In this document: in pieces, positions 23,271-37,174 of the stretch
How positions within the stretch are numbered: position 1 is the first letter of the stretch
Layout of the letters: each line of letters begins with the position of its first letter
DNA from: Chiua virens
Taxonomy: Eukaryota; Basidiomycota; Agaricomycetes; Boletales; Boletaceae
Assembly: GCA_019787685.1 (NCBI GenBank)
Contig: JAHNUO010000013.1
Location: 248,001 to 312,000 of the forward strand
Length of the DNA stretch: 64,000 bases
Direction: 5' to 3'
The notes under the pieces: model-generated
What the model saw: the letters and a program-made list of their open reading frames with translations, nothing else
Told to the model about the DNA's origin: nothing
Database searches by the model: none
Translations under genes and position numbers: made by a program

Positions 23271-26200
23271 TCAGACGTCCTTGAAGTTTTTTAAGACGAG
23301 AAGATTGATTTTAGGTGAAAGGAGACTCACGACATCATCACCCTCAAAATCGCCTTCCGAAAGTAATCGTCCTTCGAGAAGCAGACCCATGTGCGTTTGT
23401 GCGAAGCCCATGCCTTTCCTTCGAAGATCCATCAATGCCCTCACGGAATTCAAGGGTGTCCTCTGGAACGTATCCATGCCCTTCAAGTGTTCCGGTCGGC
23501 GATTCGGCGTAATAAACCCGTCACTCTCGACCTCGATGATGATCTCTTGTTTTTTCAGGTCCCTCGCATATACGCAGAGGAAACGACACAACCGAATGTA
23601 CGTTCCGTAGTCCTTCAAGTATAGCTGCCCAGAAAACACATTCAATTGATCCATAAGACACGAGGGGGGTGTCTGTCCGGTGGGAACAGCGGCAACGGTG
23701 TACAGCGCAAGGTCGTCACATGGTTTCATCCTTCTCGTGATGCGGGGTGCGTACAAATGAAGTCGAACTTTGCCGCTTGACCTGATAAACGGTATCAAAC
23801 TCTCGGCTTCGAAAGGGCTCAAAATGATGAGTGTTTCCCCATCAGTGGTTTCCCCCGAGAGGATCCACTGGACAGGGCGTAAAAAGTCCTCCGATTTTCC
23901 AGTCGTGATGGTCTTCTGGAAGTCCACAGTGACCAACAAATTTGGACTCCAAATATGCGCCTCATCAGTAGCTGCGGATGTCGTCGCAAGGGTCTCGAAA
24001 GCTGGGAGAGAAAGCTGGGCTTCTTGTAGGAAAGGACGCCCGTCTTTACAAAAGCAAGGACATCTTCGTGGATCGAGTGGGGGGCCGGTGATGCTTTCAT
24101 CGAGGACTGTGTTACTCGTTGTTCTTGCACAACTTCATGGATCACCTCGCGCTCTTGTTCTTCGTCCGCACCCACGTCGCGAAGTACTAAAACACCGAGA
24201 TCCATACAACGCTGGCGAATAGCCATAGCGGTCGACCAAACAGTCTTGGGGAGGTTCTGAGGTCCATAGAGATCTTCTAGACTCTTAGTTCCCAACTGGA
24301 GCCACTTGTCTGAGAGTTCTTTCGTGCTTAGTTTTTCCTTACAGAATTGGATCCAAGCAGCATATCGCCAGGTATGATCCTTCCCTTGCTGCGCCCAATG
24401 CGACACCCTGTTCTTAATATCTGCACACGTCTCATGCATCGTCCAGAGCAGGACAGTCCATGGTGTCGACGGCTTCTTCAGTGTCCTTCCCTGCCACGAA
24501 GCGGATACGCCGATCAACCCCAAGGGGGACGAAAAACTTGATGGAATGGCCATGACCGAGCTTGCGCATCCGCATACAGCCTGAAAAGTCAGATAAGTCA
24601 GGACTTTACGGACCAAACGTAGGTAAATTGTAAACACCTTGAGCCAAACGATCTTTCGTCACTTTGGGACCCAGCGTCACCGCAGCACGGAACCCCGTGG
24701 GAAATTTGATGTTGGTGCCCCGCGTATGAGCATCGTCCAGATAGACTGACGCATTGATCCAATTGCTGTGCGAAGGGTGACGATGACAACGGCTGCGTTC
24801 TTCCATCTCGTGTGAGTACTCTCAACTCATCGTCCTCATCGAAATAAATGGCGGCAGAGACATGCGTGCTGACATCTAACCATCCCTTGGCCAACTGAAG
24901 GTTGTCGAGTTCGACCATTTGGGCACCGACATCCAAAAGAACGCGGATTTCGGGCTGCTGGTCGGCTATGATCTTGAGGAACTCGCAGGTGGTCCTTCGT
25001 TCCCCACTCTCGTGAGTTATACATTGATAGTGATTGTTCTCTGGTTGCAGGAGATACTGACAGAACTTTCGCATTGGTTCCTCGTTGGTGATCAGGATCC
25101 TGCTGGGTGATATGCAGAGGTAATAGATATTGGCCATCGTTCGTTCCCGAGAACCCTAGGATGTGATTGAGAAAGCAGACAAGAAACTAATTCAATCGAC
25201 TTACCAGTCAGGAGGCGTTCTTTGTTCTCGGCCAGATCCCAGCCAGAACACGATAACTTCGAAGGGAACTCTTTTGCTTCCTTCGGGAACACAACATTCG
25301 AAAGGTAGAAATTGATCGCTGCCTGGTTCCACCTGAAAAGAGGAAAGAGATGTGTGTTCCATTGCTCTAACGATTTGAGGTTGATGCCGCTGTGACTATG
25401 CAAACACTCTGGCACAGCGCAATCTCGAACCCAGAGATCATAATAGAGGGTTGGGTCATCCTGTCTAAGCAGAATTTCGAAAGAAATCTTCAACTGCTCT
25501 TCAGTGAGACCAACGTAGTAGTAGGATAGACAAGTGAGGATAATGGCAACGTCTGGATGACCAAACTCGGCCCGATGTGCGGGGACGTCTTTTGCCCTGT
25601 ATGGAACCGCAAGCATAGTACGCGTCGGAGCAAGACCATAGTCCACACGCCAGCGTCGCTGCTTGAACGCGGACAAAAGAATACCAGTGGCCAAGAGACC
25701 GCGCAGCAGTAACAGTCCATCCCACATACGTGGTTGATGGGAATAATCCTTGACAATTGAAATAATGTCGCGAGAGACCTCTTCGCATGATATAAAGCTT
25801 TGAAGCGCATGCCGCATTTCTGGGATAAGGTGTCCAAAACTGAAGTTCGGAAGATGCCCATCCATGATGTCTTCCAATATCCACAAGATTAACTTTTCAT
25901 GGGCCTCTTGTTGCAAGATGTGGAGATGGGGGAATGATCCGGATGGACCATCCACATATTCAACTCCGAGCGGGAAACCCTTTCGGAGCGAGGCCGCATG
26001 CTTGTTCACGAGGCTGAGAACTTGTTGGGTGGTCGTCCATCGGTCTGGGAAACCCTCTACATTCTGCTGGTGGCCAGTGGCGTAAACCAACTGATAGCGG
26101 ACATGTAGAATCTCGTCAATCTCATCCAAAATGTCCCGTGAACGAGAGTGGAGCCACTTTTGTAGTTCCAGTAATGGAAGGGCCACATGATTCGGATGGT

Positions 26201-29200
26201 CGTCTACCTGAGGCAGTTGCTTCTCTACGCTCACTAGCTTGAGCGATAATACATGCTCTGGCTGGACAACCAGGACCCCACGTTCCTTCATGCATTCCGA
26301 CAGAAGTGTGTGAAGAGCAACGACTTTTTCATGATCGATCTCGAGGGAGCGAGAGAACGGGAGATAATACACACGCCTATTTGTGAGTCCGCCAAGGCGA
26401 TCTACGAGAATCTGAAACATCTGTGCCGTTAATGCTTTCGGGACAATGACGCGGACCAGTTGATCGCCATCGGCAAGGACGGCGACGACGATAGGTACGA
26501 TGACAGAAGACTTTCCCTCGCCCATGTTGAGTTGCATGGCTGTGTTCTTGCCTGAGCTTGGTAATATCATTTCATCGGCGACTTCAGCCTGGACACGACG
26601 AACGAAAAAGTTGCCCTGCAGCTGTCAATGAGAAGGAGCATCAGCTGACCACGCTTTGTGACTCCGTCCAAGACACAGAAATGCACCTGAATCAGCAACC
26701 AATCTGGATGTGCCGCAGCGTCCCAACCATCACATCCCTCGGTTTGTAGCTCCCTGCGGAGATCTTCATGAAGATTGTCCAGATGCAGTCGAAGCAATCT
26801 TCGAGCGCGCTGAAGCTCCAGTACGAGTAAGGCAAACCGAACCAGACATTCCTTCCAATCGTCTGGTAGCAAGAGAGGTGAATTAGACGCGAGAAATCGA
26901 AGTAGGAAATGTGCGGTGATGCGTGGCCATTGACCAGCTTGTTCGAGAGCTTGCTCAGTGCAACTGCTGGGGCCCAGATGTTGTGTGAGATAGTGAAGAG
27001 CCAAGACAAGGCAACTTTTGCACTGAATATAGTGTGCCACAAGCGTCTCTGTATCAGGGAGCTGAGTTGAGCCACGATTTTCGAGGGACAAATCATTCTC
27101 AAAACATTTTGCACTGAAGCGAAGCGCCGAGACATATTGGCACTGAAACGAATTTTTTTCTGCATTCACCTTGGCAAGCAGCTGATGCAGAGGAGCGGAA
27201 CCAGACTGGGAGATAGTTCCAGAATCAGCAGCGTATTGAGGCAATCTATCGGGCGATTGCAACAGTGGCGCCTTTCTGGAGAATAACTGGTCCATAGTGA
27301 GCGTCCAGGGAATACGGGGATGGATGCTTTGCGAAGGTTCAACTAAGTATTGTGTGGATCTTGAGACAGCCTCAGGTTGGATGCTGTTGAGGATTTTCTG
27401 AACACGGTTGAGGTGCTCCTTGAGCATGAGATTGCGGTAGCATGCAGATAAACAGTCCTCGACGGTGCGTGCAAAACCCTCCATATTGGACGACTTGCGA
27501 CTGGGTAGGGAATGTGAAGGTTTCTCACATGGCCAAGCATGACGCAAACGTTGGACGGTTATGCTCAATCTGATCTTGTCCATTAGGTCCGGAGCGAAAG
27601 CGGAAATACGATTGCGCAAGTAATCCCACGAAGGACAGTATCCACGGGAGAGATCATATGAATCGTAGTGGGGCGGAGATTCGAGACAGAATTCCGGGTG
27701 AGACGCAAAGGTGACAAACATGGATATGAGGTCGCTATGCTCTGGCGAGGCATATGCCATGGCGGGCAGCGAGAAAAGCATGCGCCACCACTTTTCTTCT
27801 TCGTCTCTTCGCAGGAGATTGTATACCTTGATCCATATCGATGGGAGATCAGGCGTTTCCAACCATGATCTATTGTAGTGGAGAGATAAAGCACTGGCAG
27901 TGACAGTGTCACCAGAGACCTTTTCCCACGATTTCATCATGTTCAGTATATCGATCTTCGTCGCATTGGCAGTCCTGCAGTAAACGGCCCTCGCTGCCGT
28001 ATAAGCACCGTCTTCAGCTGAATCATCCGCCACTTGGTCTCTAGCTGCATATCTGACATCGAGATTTGATTCGGAAGGCTGTCCAGCAAACTCAAATGGG
28101 AGTAGACAGGCCGCTCGCCGCATGCTTCGACGCGACAGGTGACCCTCCCGGGATGGAAAGTTTTGGAACATATTACTGTTCTGGTTCTCCTGGAATAATT
28201 GGAGCCTTTCGTAGTGTTCTTTGAGCTTTTTCGCAATAATGAACAGCTCGCGATATTGGTAACTTGTCAATGGGTCGAGCCACTCAGCTTGCTGCATGGA
28301 GGCGATCAAACCCAGGAGCTCTGCGTCGCGGGAGTTGAGTTTCATGATTGACCAACAACTGGCCGACTGGAGTACGGATAACGCCTCCTCTGTACCCGAC
28401 CTGCCCGTAAGAGGATCGGTACCACACCCAGTAGTCAAGGCGTGCAGGTAAGCACGGTACAATTTTTCTGTCAAACTGCCACTCCCCGTCAAGCAACCGA
28501 GGTCGGTATCAACAGTATACGTCTGGTAGGTGGCAGGCCGAAGGGCAAAACCGCCGGTGTTGACCTTGACACTAACGTGATGGCCGACCTTCTCGAATAA
28601 GATTGCTCCTTCAGGGATGATGACACACCGGGGGACGAGGCCGACAGCATTGTCATTCCTAGACTTCGGCCGAAGCACCAGCTGATTTTCCAAACCGAAC
28701 ATGGACCCACTAGACTGGTTCTCGTCATAAACCATGCCACGGACGCTACGACATTGAAGGTCTCCATCCTCGTCGACGTAAAAGTACAGGCTATAACGGG
28801 GTAAAACCACAGAGAGTCGCAATGGTAGGTCGCTGCCAGTGGAGTCGGGAGTCGTGGACACACTGACAAGGAGATTATGTGGTATATCGAGTGGCTTCAG
28901 AAGGCTCGAAAGCATGTCCCAGGACCGGCTTCTGATATCTACGAGGCATTCGTCGCCTTTACGTGCCTTGTATTGCCCAAGAATACAGGTAATCCTCCAG
29001 TTCTCTGGCGAGGCATCCCAAAGGCTGCAGAGAGGACGAATCTCCATGATAGACGTCGAAAGGTTCAACCAGTGAGCCTGTTCCTCAATCAACACATCCG
29101 GTAAGTCACCCCTCATTTTTTCTCGGGGAATGAACTCCATGATATCTGATTTATCTGTGGATTGTTGTGCTCGTTTTGCCCGTATTATGAGATTTGACCC

Positions 29201-32200
29201 ATCGTCTCTGAGCGAAAAGTACACCTAGGCAATCAATTGAGTCCCCGTGTTGCATCCCATATGTGCGCTAGAATGTGCGCTCACCTGGTGATCAGAAACC
29301 GTACCCCTCGTCGAGTAATCCATGCCAGGGACGTCAGCTGGTATAGTATCGAGTATTTGCTGTAGGACGGGTCAGTAACATACATTAGTTTGGGGACTGC
29401 GCTACTTACCGTCCCAAAGAGTAGGTCATACAGGGGATGCTGCAAAATCTCATTCGGCAATCTACCAAGGAACCCCCCGTCCACCAAAAACGATCCATCA
29501 AGCAGATTAAGGTGTAGCACTTGAGAATATTGCGTAGCCGTCACCGCAGTTCTGCACGAAAACCAGCATGAATTCAGATTCTGCAGTGAATACCACTTTG
29601 AACCCGGGCGGTACTCGGACCAAATTCTCCTGATCGCATTGTTGATGCCTTCATCCCTAGAATCGCCCTGAATAGCGCTCCTCAGGGTGTCCTCGAGAGT
29701 CAGAGACAGGCGCCGATCCCGATCAAGGAGTAACTTGGAATAGGCGGGAAGGAAATCGATTTTGCTGGGAGTAAGGTCGTGAATCGACACAATGGAAAAA
29801 ATTAGCATGTCTACATCTTCCGAGGAACAAAGCACATTTCGGATTAGGGTAGGGTCAACGTCAAATGTGCTTCGACAAATGGCAGCTGTATCCCTCAAGT
29901 ACCCGCGCCACTCTTCATCGCCCGGCGTCCTTTTGAGTTTGTTGGATAGCTCCTCTACCCAGGTGAACACCCTGCGACGCACAGTGCGAAGCAGTCCAAG
30001 CGCCTTCACGGAGACTGTTTCATCCGGGCTGGATGCAAGTAGACGACGGATCAAAAAGGAAACGGTGTCCATCGTCACAGTTTCCAACCAGTTGGCTTCG
30101 ACATCTCGGACAAGAGCCTCGAGCTCTCCCAAAAGGGCATCACAAAACGACGGGTCTTGAAGCACTTGATGCCACGTCCACCTTGTATCGTCAAGTGGGC
30201 CAACTTGAGAGGCTGTTTGGGCCAAAATAAAATGGACTTCATGACGACGGAAACTCAGTGATCGACCCCGAAGCTCACGAAGGATGCTGAGCCATTGAAG
30301 CATGCCACCACTGCGAAGGTGACCGAGCGCCAGGAATTCATGGATGGAAAGGTCCTCGGGACAGTCCGCTTGATTTGCGATCACTTCATTCGACGTGTGG
30401 GAGGTGGTGTTCACATACTTCTGCAGGTTCTGGTAGGGACCACTTTGTAGCTCATACGTGCAATATTTTCCAACATCAACATGACCCAGTGCGTCGGAAA
30501 CAGGAATACCTGCACTGCAATCAAAACCATAATATTTCAACCCATTCTCGACGCAGACCTCTTCCTTCGTGGTGGGGATGTATCTTGTCTTGTAATCGGT
30601 GGCGACAAATGGTTTTGTATCAGAAGCGAGGGTGATCCGTGACCTCGGATGCCATACAAGATATGGCTGGAGCGTAGCATAATCAGGGAGTTGGATATGG
30701 GGATTTGTCGATTGAACGGATGGTGAACATAAGTCGACCAAGAGACGGAATGTGGCTGTGCGCCACATGTTGAAAAATACGGGACAGGCCAACTCAAAAA
30801 CGACTGCCTCGGCCTCACACTGCCTAGATGGCAATGGCCATTCATGAACGGTGATGGAAGTGTGCTGAAGGTCCCGTATGTTGGTATTGAGACTACACTT
30901 TTTGCAAGGTAGGGCATGGTGTTTCCTAAAACGCCAATCAAAATTGTATGCGTGATCAAGACTGGCTGCTTGTTGCTGGAGATCGACATAACGAGAATTC
31001 AATCTTTCAAATTCGGCAACCTTATTACGAACTTCTTCTTGAGCTGTTTCCTCAATTCGGGCCTTCAGACCTTGAAGGTACGAGGATCCTCTGTAAAAGC
31101 GGACGGCGAAAGCCTCTGTGGTTGGAGGAGAAAGCACCGACCACCCAGGACGTGACTGGGAGTGACGACGAGAGAGGTATTGGTATATTTGACGGAGACG
31201 GTCCAGGTTAGCAGCCTTGTGAAGTAGAAAGTCTTCCAGAAAACGTGTCGGGACCTCCGGAGAATAGTCTGCGAGCATTGGGATTTCTCTGACGGCCAAT
31301 TTGTCAAGTGCAACCCACAACTCGACCGTGGTCAACAACATGACCGAAAGGAGCTCCGGATTATTCGCGTACGTTTTGACTGCACTCGACGAATATATGT
31401 CTCCCAACATCTCGAGCTTTACACAGGCTTCATCGACATTTGTGGCCCGTTCGACCCAGCCATCAATACCCTGTTCAACCGCCTGCTCGAAATCGTACAG
31501 GGTAACGTGGGGTTCACTGCTATATGCCGCCCCGAAATAATCTCCGGAGGAAGATAGAAAATCATCAAGGGTACCTCGACGACGACAATTAGGTTTGAAG
31601 TGGGTGCGGGCCGAGTTGACACTGCCAGAAGCGAGAGCATTCCGAATGTAGTCGCCACTGCTCAAAAGCGAGAGCTGGGTGTCACGGCTAAGATCGAGTT
31701 GCGAAGGATTCCAGGACAGGGACGCGCGCTGATTAGCCAGCACCGATTCCCATCTCTCATTTAGGATTGAGCGAAGGGACGAGCAGGTCTGCAAAACAGT
31801 CTTGGAGAGCCAGTCTGGCATGGATGGTCCAAGCTTCCTCAACCGCCGACTGATCTTGGAGGACATGAATTGGATGAGATCGCTGGGAAGACGTCCACAG
31901 ATATGTTCCTGTGCGATGCGACACATGAAGAATAGCATGAATTCCTTGTAAGCATTATACCCAATGCTAGATCGATCAAGTGACGTTTGCACAGCAACTC
32001 GGATGAGAAGCCAGAGCGGAGAACGTCGCCACGGAAGCTTCGAATTATTCCACGTGACATCGTCGCCAATACGCTTGCTAATACGAGCGATCTCGGCAGG
32101 GCTACCAACACTCCTCAAGATGCCAGTAAGCAACTCGGTGATGTAACGGGGATGTACAGTGTCTGAGATCTTGAGATCGGTGGACTGTGTGTCGCAAGTT

Positions 32201-32801
32201 GTTGCAGCTGCGTCAAGGTTGTCATCGTTCATGTGAACAAGGAAGTTGGCCAGCTCGGAAAGAAAGCTGGCATTGTCGAACACATTGTTAGGGATCTCAA
32301 TGGCAGGCCCAGGATATGAGCAGATGAGCTTGCCCTGCGTAGTCATTACATCATGGGCCTTGGGCGACACCTCGAACGACTCAAAAATGGTGACATGTTC
32401 CTGTTTTCTGAAAATGATAGCCGCGTTCTGGGCTCGGATGAGAAATGAGATGATGTCTACATGCCATGAGTTCCTGGGATACCCTGCAAACTCAAGTGCT
32501 CACCTCCAACTTTCATGTCACTTAGCAGAGACTGAGTGATCTGGAACCGGTCCGGGCGCTGAGGCTGCATAATGACCTGTAGATTGCCGAGCATTCGTGA
32601 AATGCTAGGCCACTGCAATACGCCGCCCTGGCTGGCGTAATCACTGTAAAGACGAGAAGCAGCAGCGACTGCGAAGGCCAGAGAGTAATCATTTGGAAGG
32701 TTGTGATCATCTCCATTGGGCAGTTGGAGAGGACAAAACACATGTGTAACGAGGTATTTTAATATGCTGATGTGCTCGGAGTCGAGGAGTGAATTGGACA
32801 T
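23271..32801 (-). CDS. giant DUF3638/DUF3645 P-loop protein A
   Basis: About 3000-residue fungal protein, often labelled ubiquitinyl hydrolase-like in databases; no activity is established. Starts at ATG 32801 (MSNSLLDSEHISILKYLVTH), a DUF6606-like N-terminus. A very long exon follows (32370-29430, with CKKC near 30900), then MDYSTRGTVSDHQ, VYFSL and the 29224-26690 exon. The DUF3638 part has Walker A QLNMGEGKSSVIVPIV and DILDEIDEILHVRYQLVY. DUF3645 is MLAVPYRAKDVPAHRAEFGH. The C-terminus has DVGAQMVEL, then FLCVYARDL, ending KNFKDV at 23271. Against paralogue B it shows +1 breaks at 25057-25058, 24746-24747, 24016-24017 and 24006-24007, three of them synonymous when parsed as doubled bases. 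Confidence 0.8.
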
Positions 32802-33591
32802 TTGTTCGTTGTAGTGGTAAATGGGTTCGATGGTGGACAAGAGAGGGAGAAAGTACGCATGTTCAAGCGCTTTCCTCAGTGCCCAGCCCCAGTGGCGTGC
32901 TGTACACAATGCATCAATTTTCGGAATTATTATGTAAAGCGCTCTACCGAACTTAGCGATGGCCGTGTCCTTCAGAATAAACCGAGCCAGGGCGAGGTCA
33001 TTGACGTGCAACGTCAACAAAGCACAGGCGCAAAAGGCGATTATGAAGTCGATGAGGGTGCTTGGACGTCAAGACAAGTTGGAGAGCCATGAGATACCGG
33101 CGGTGATCAAGGGGGAGAAGATGAACGTACGTCAGCACGAAGCGAATGGTCAGCACATCTCGACTGTCACCGAATCTTCTCGCCTGAAGGCCCCCAAGCT
33201 CAAGTTCCATCTCCACGTCTACATGCTCCCGGACCGAGTGCCGAACTAATTAATACAAACGAACACCTGTACCATGTATGTTTAAACTCAATTGAATATG
33301 CATCGTTCTATTTGCCTGAAATAAAGACTCACAGCTTTAGTAGCCAGACCTGCAGATAGGGAAACGAGTTGATAACTGCATTCAACCTGTACTTTGGATG
33401 GGAACATGAAAGATTGTCTCGAGGCTGGCTTCCTGGGTACTTCACTTAGCTCATGTAGGCACGGAGTAACCACAAGTATACCATCATAAGTATTTGCTCA
33501 CTCGTTACACCATAGGCGGTGGGATAAAATAACGATTTGATGCTAAAACACAAATTAATTGGTTGACGACTCTGTAATCCCATCGCTTGTC
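32802..33591. other. intergenic, no supported gene
   Basis: About 0.8 kb between DUF3638 gene A and the upstream WD40 gene, which lies on the same strand. It should hold the promoter of the former and the 3' UTR of the latter. No domain or TATA signal was assigned. Confidence 0.45.
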
Positions 33592-35893
33592 TCAGTCTCG
33601 GAGAACAACTCCTGCCTTGACCACAGTAGACACCATGCAGACATTATTTTGCTCCGGGTGTGGAGACTCCCTGACAACGTCCAACTCTTTGATCAACCCA
33701 AAAGAAATCATGCAGAGGACCTTGCCCCTTGCTGGCATTCCCGCCGGTCCCATTTGGCTATTGACCACCATCGTGTTCCCATCAAATGTCTGTCCTGGAT
33801 GAACGAGGGTGAGTTTAAAATCTGCCATAGGCACGCCTCCAATCGAATCTGTGAGTTTCTCGGTGGCTGAGATGATGGTGGAGATGTCACGCCAGAATTT
33901 GGATGACATTTTCAATTCTTTGTCTTTGTCGGAAGTAAAAGTAGCGCAACCGGCTGCAACAACAATGTCAGAGAGACCTTGCATGAGACGAGGGATAAAG
34001 GCGTCAAAACCCCTGGAAGGGATATTGCTGCTGGTGAGGGATCGCCAACCGGCAGAAAACGTCCGAGATTCTGTTGGGAAAGGAGGTCAGCAAACCTTTG
34101 ATAGCGGTCCAATTGACGGCTTGCCTGATTTACACACTTGTTCGTACACATTCTGAACGAGCTGGCCTGTTCTTTTGTCGATCGTCCGCGAGGAGATGAT
34201 CGAGTATAAATGAGAGGTGAGGTAGGCTCGAAGTGTGATTGGGAGGTACAAAGGCAAGTTGTGGCGCGACATTGTCTGTAAGCAGTGTACCAAATATTGA
34301 GGGATCGAATTTGAGGCACGTCGTGCGGCGGATGATTGTTCTTCAATGTCGGGAGACTTCATATGGTGCATGAAATACATAGATATCGCCATTGAGGCCT
34401 GTTGAATAGTTGCATTGAGCTCCTCCAGAATGCGGATCATCGCCTTTTCAGCAGACATGTCCGCGTTGGTGATTATGCATTGGTACAAGTGAATGGTAGG
34501 CGAATCGGATTGACTATCTGCGACGACGGAAGTGAGATCTCTGAGCTGGCCATTGTACCATTGATGAACATGACATATTTGAGCTTCGGACAATCCGAAG
34601 TTCGTCACGTGTGAAGGTGAGCTCGTGCGATATATCAGGGAACTTGTCAAGCTCTCGGCGAACAACAGCAAGCTTCTCGGTTTTGATTGCAACTGAACAC
34701 TTTTGACGGTTCAGTTCGAGACTGAGAGCGGCGGTTTGGCGCATATTGGTGAGTCTGCGTGACTGCTCCTTGTAGCGACGGCGGAGGTCAGTCAGGTCGG
34801 CTTGGAGGTTCCGAGCGGTCTTTTGGGTGGTAATGAGGACATGTATGATTCGGATATGGAGAGGTACACTTACATTGTCACAGTAATGAACGGGAAGGAT
34901 GTCACGCAGATTCCGCAGTAAGATGGTGTTGTCCAAGTCCGTGCTGGTCACCATGTCGTGATTGGTTGATATGGCCATGGAGAAGACAACATCAACATGC
35001 TCAATCCGAGATCCAATCTCTTCATGTGTTGCTACATCCCAGAACGACACGTATGGACCTGCAGAAATTGCGATGTATGCGCTATCGCTTGCCAAGGCGA
35101 TGCACCGAGGCCTTATGGTCACTGTGGATGAGCCATTTCGAGAGTATCCTCCCGTCCACCTGGAGATGGTAAATATGACCGTCCAAAGAGAGAGCGAATA
35201 GATGTTCGCTGTCGTGATGCCACGCAACGGACTTGTTGAAGAATGAACTGACTTGGATCTTGAAATCCGCGAGGAGACGGCCACTTTGGCATTCGTAAAT
35301 CCGAACAGACTCGCGCCACGACGTGGCGGTTGCTAGCAACAGTGCATTCGGCGAGAACTTCACGGCAGCGACATCGTAGTTGTGTTCCAGTTTGCACAAC
35401 TCGTCGCCATTCGGGAATGACCAGATACGGGCGGTGAAGTCGTCTGATCCTGTTGCAATTTTCGTTCCGTCGAACGACACATCGACAGCATTCACCGTAG
35501 ATCTCCGGTGTCCTCTCAGTTCTGTCACCATTTCCCGGCTCTCCGCATCAAACACCCTCGCAACGTACCCCGCTCCACTCACAATCCACTTGCCATTCGG
35601 TGATACGGCAATGTTGCACACCCAACTTGAATTCCCCGCGTCCAGTGGAGCCCCCACTTCCTTCTCATCTCCTATCCCCCAACATCGGATCCTCCCTTCC
35701 TGTCCACCAGCCAACACGCGTTTCCCACATGCTGTAAACACGACGGAATATATCCGGTCTCTATCATCCATTTTAACCTCATTCACCGCACGAACCGTAT
35801 TTAGATCGTTCCCCGTCAGAATCGCATCGCCTTGCCCATTTCGGTTTGGCCTCTCCGACTCTTCCTTCTCATCAGTATCGTCCCTTTGACTAT
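33592..35893 (-). CDS. WD40 repeat protein with coiled coil and helical C-terminus
   Basis: The N-terminal part (about 35790-34890) contains WD40 blades: RIYSVVFTACGKRVLAGGQE, VCNIAVSPNGKWIVSGAGYV, VDVSFDGTKIATGSDDFTAR, VAAVKFSPNALLLATATSW. An intron near 34880-34820 (donor GTAAGT) joins to a coiled coil (LTDLRRRYKEQSRRLTNMRQ). The C-terminal part is helical (AMIRILEELNATIQQASMAI, then LSDIVVAAGCATF) and unrecognised. The frame shifts by +1 near 34610 (ACCTTCAC, parsable as Thr ACC/ACT). The region near 34090 could not be joined with confidence. The start is uncertain; the exon ending about 35893 opens in frame but I see no clear initiator. Likely a scaffold; partners unknown. Confidence 0.6.
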
Positions 35894-37174
35894 GCTTTCC
35901 GTCTACTCACCTCCTCTTCGTGGCAGTAGTCTTCGCAGTCTGAAAAGCATAGTAGATGCAAGTACGACACAAGAACGAGTGTTGCAGCAACCCTTTACCT
36001 CACGACACACGTGTCTTCTTCGCCCCGTGACTCCGGCGTTTGTTGTCCTCAAAAAGTACTGGTCGGAACACAGACTGGGATCCAAACTTGATAGATCCAT
36101 TGACGCGCAACATCATATAGTCATCTCACGCCATCACAAGCAACCATTCCGAATCTTGTCGGTGTACGCATTCAGCCTGAGTCTTCTCATATTATGCAGG
36201 TCGCAATACTTCGCAGCTGAAGTGCTGATCTCGCATGCAAACACCATTTTTCTCGTTCCCGCCTTCCCTCTCGCTCGGTCGACCTGCCTACGCCGCCCGT
36301 GTGCTCCTGTTCTTGCCCATCCAGTGATATGCCTGCTGCTGGATTCAGGAGACATCAGCCCGTGCCTCCATTCGCCAATATGTAACTCCAAGTGTCCAGA
36401 TCAACCCCGTCCGCGTTCGAATAGATCTTCTGTGGACATTTCATCAAGCGCCAACCCCATAAGTAACGTTTGCATCAGAAAATTCATCGTCGTAGACACG
36501 GTTTAACCCTATAACTAGCGTCACTCCCATTGAACCCCAATCTTCAGATCTCGGGAATGATGTTCCTGAAAAGGCAGAGCTCCGACCAATTCGTTCCTCA
36601 TACTCCTTTTTATTATGAATGGGCCGTCATGCCGTTGATTTGGACCTGTAGGCAACTTTTTCTTGTTCCATTCTATTTCATTTTTCGCCCTTGCTTGCCG
36701 TAACGCTATTCCTCACGTTGGCAGATTCACACGGAAAAAAGATAGGGCGTACTCGGGGAGCACTACGCTTCTGGATATGGGCGGGCACAATTCGTATAGA
36801 CAGAAGCAAGTCGATGTTGATGACGTACATCGTCACGTCCGTCCTAACCGCCGTTTGTGTCACGCTGGTCGAGGAAGGCCCACGACGCGCGATACTGTTT
36901 CTGGACGAGGTTCCACTGCTGGAAGATGAGAGAGTTGGATCCTGTGTGATGTAAGAGAGATCCTTTCGTGGCGAATCGACGAATGGGAACCAAGGGCATG
37001 GTGTTGGTGGAACTCGTCCGGGTGGCAAGGTTGAGGAATCAAGTCGAGAGCCTCCCTACTTAAGCCTGCTCCGGTACTCGAATGGAGCCATGGTAATACC
37101 CTTCCTTGTGTGTGTGGCATATCATGCATGATGTACACGAAAAATGACATCATTCATATATAGCCCTGTGTCGA
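35894..37174. other. unassigned region with open frames
   Basis: A plus-strand open frame (35832-36506) overlaps the start of the minus-strand WD40 gene and has no domain. Around 36660-36960 there is a hydrophobic plus-strand frame (SMLMTYIVTSVLTAVC) that might be a relic of a membrane protein, but the opposite strand is equally open. No gene is called. Confidence 0.4.
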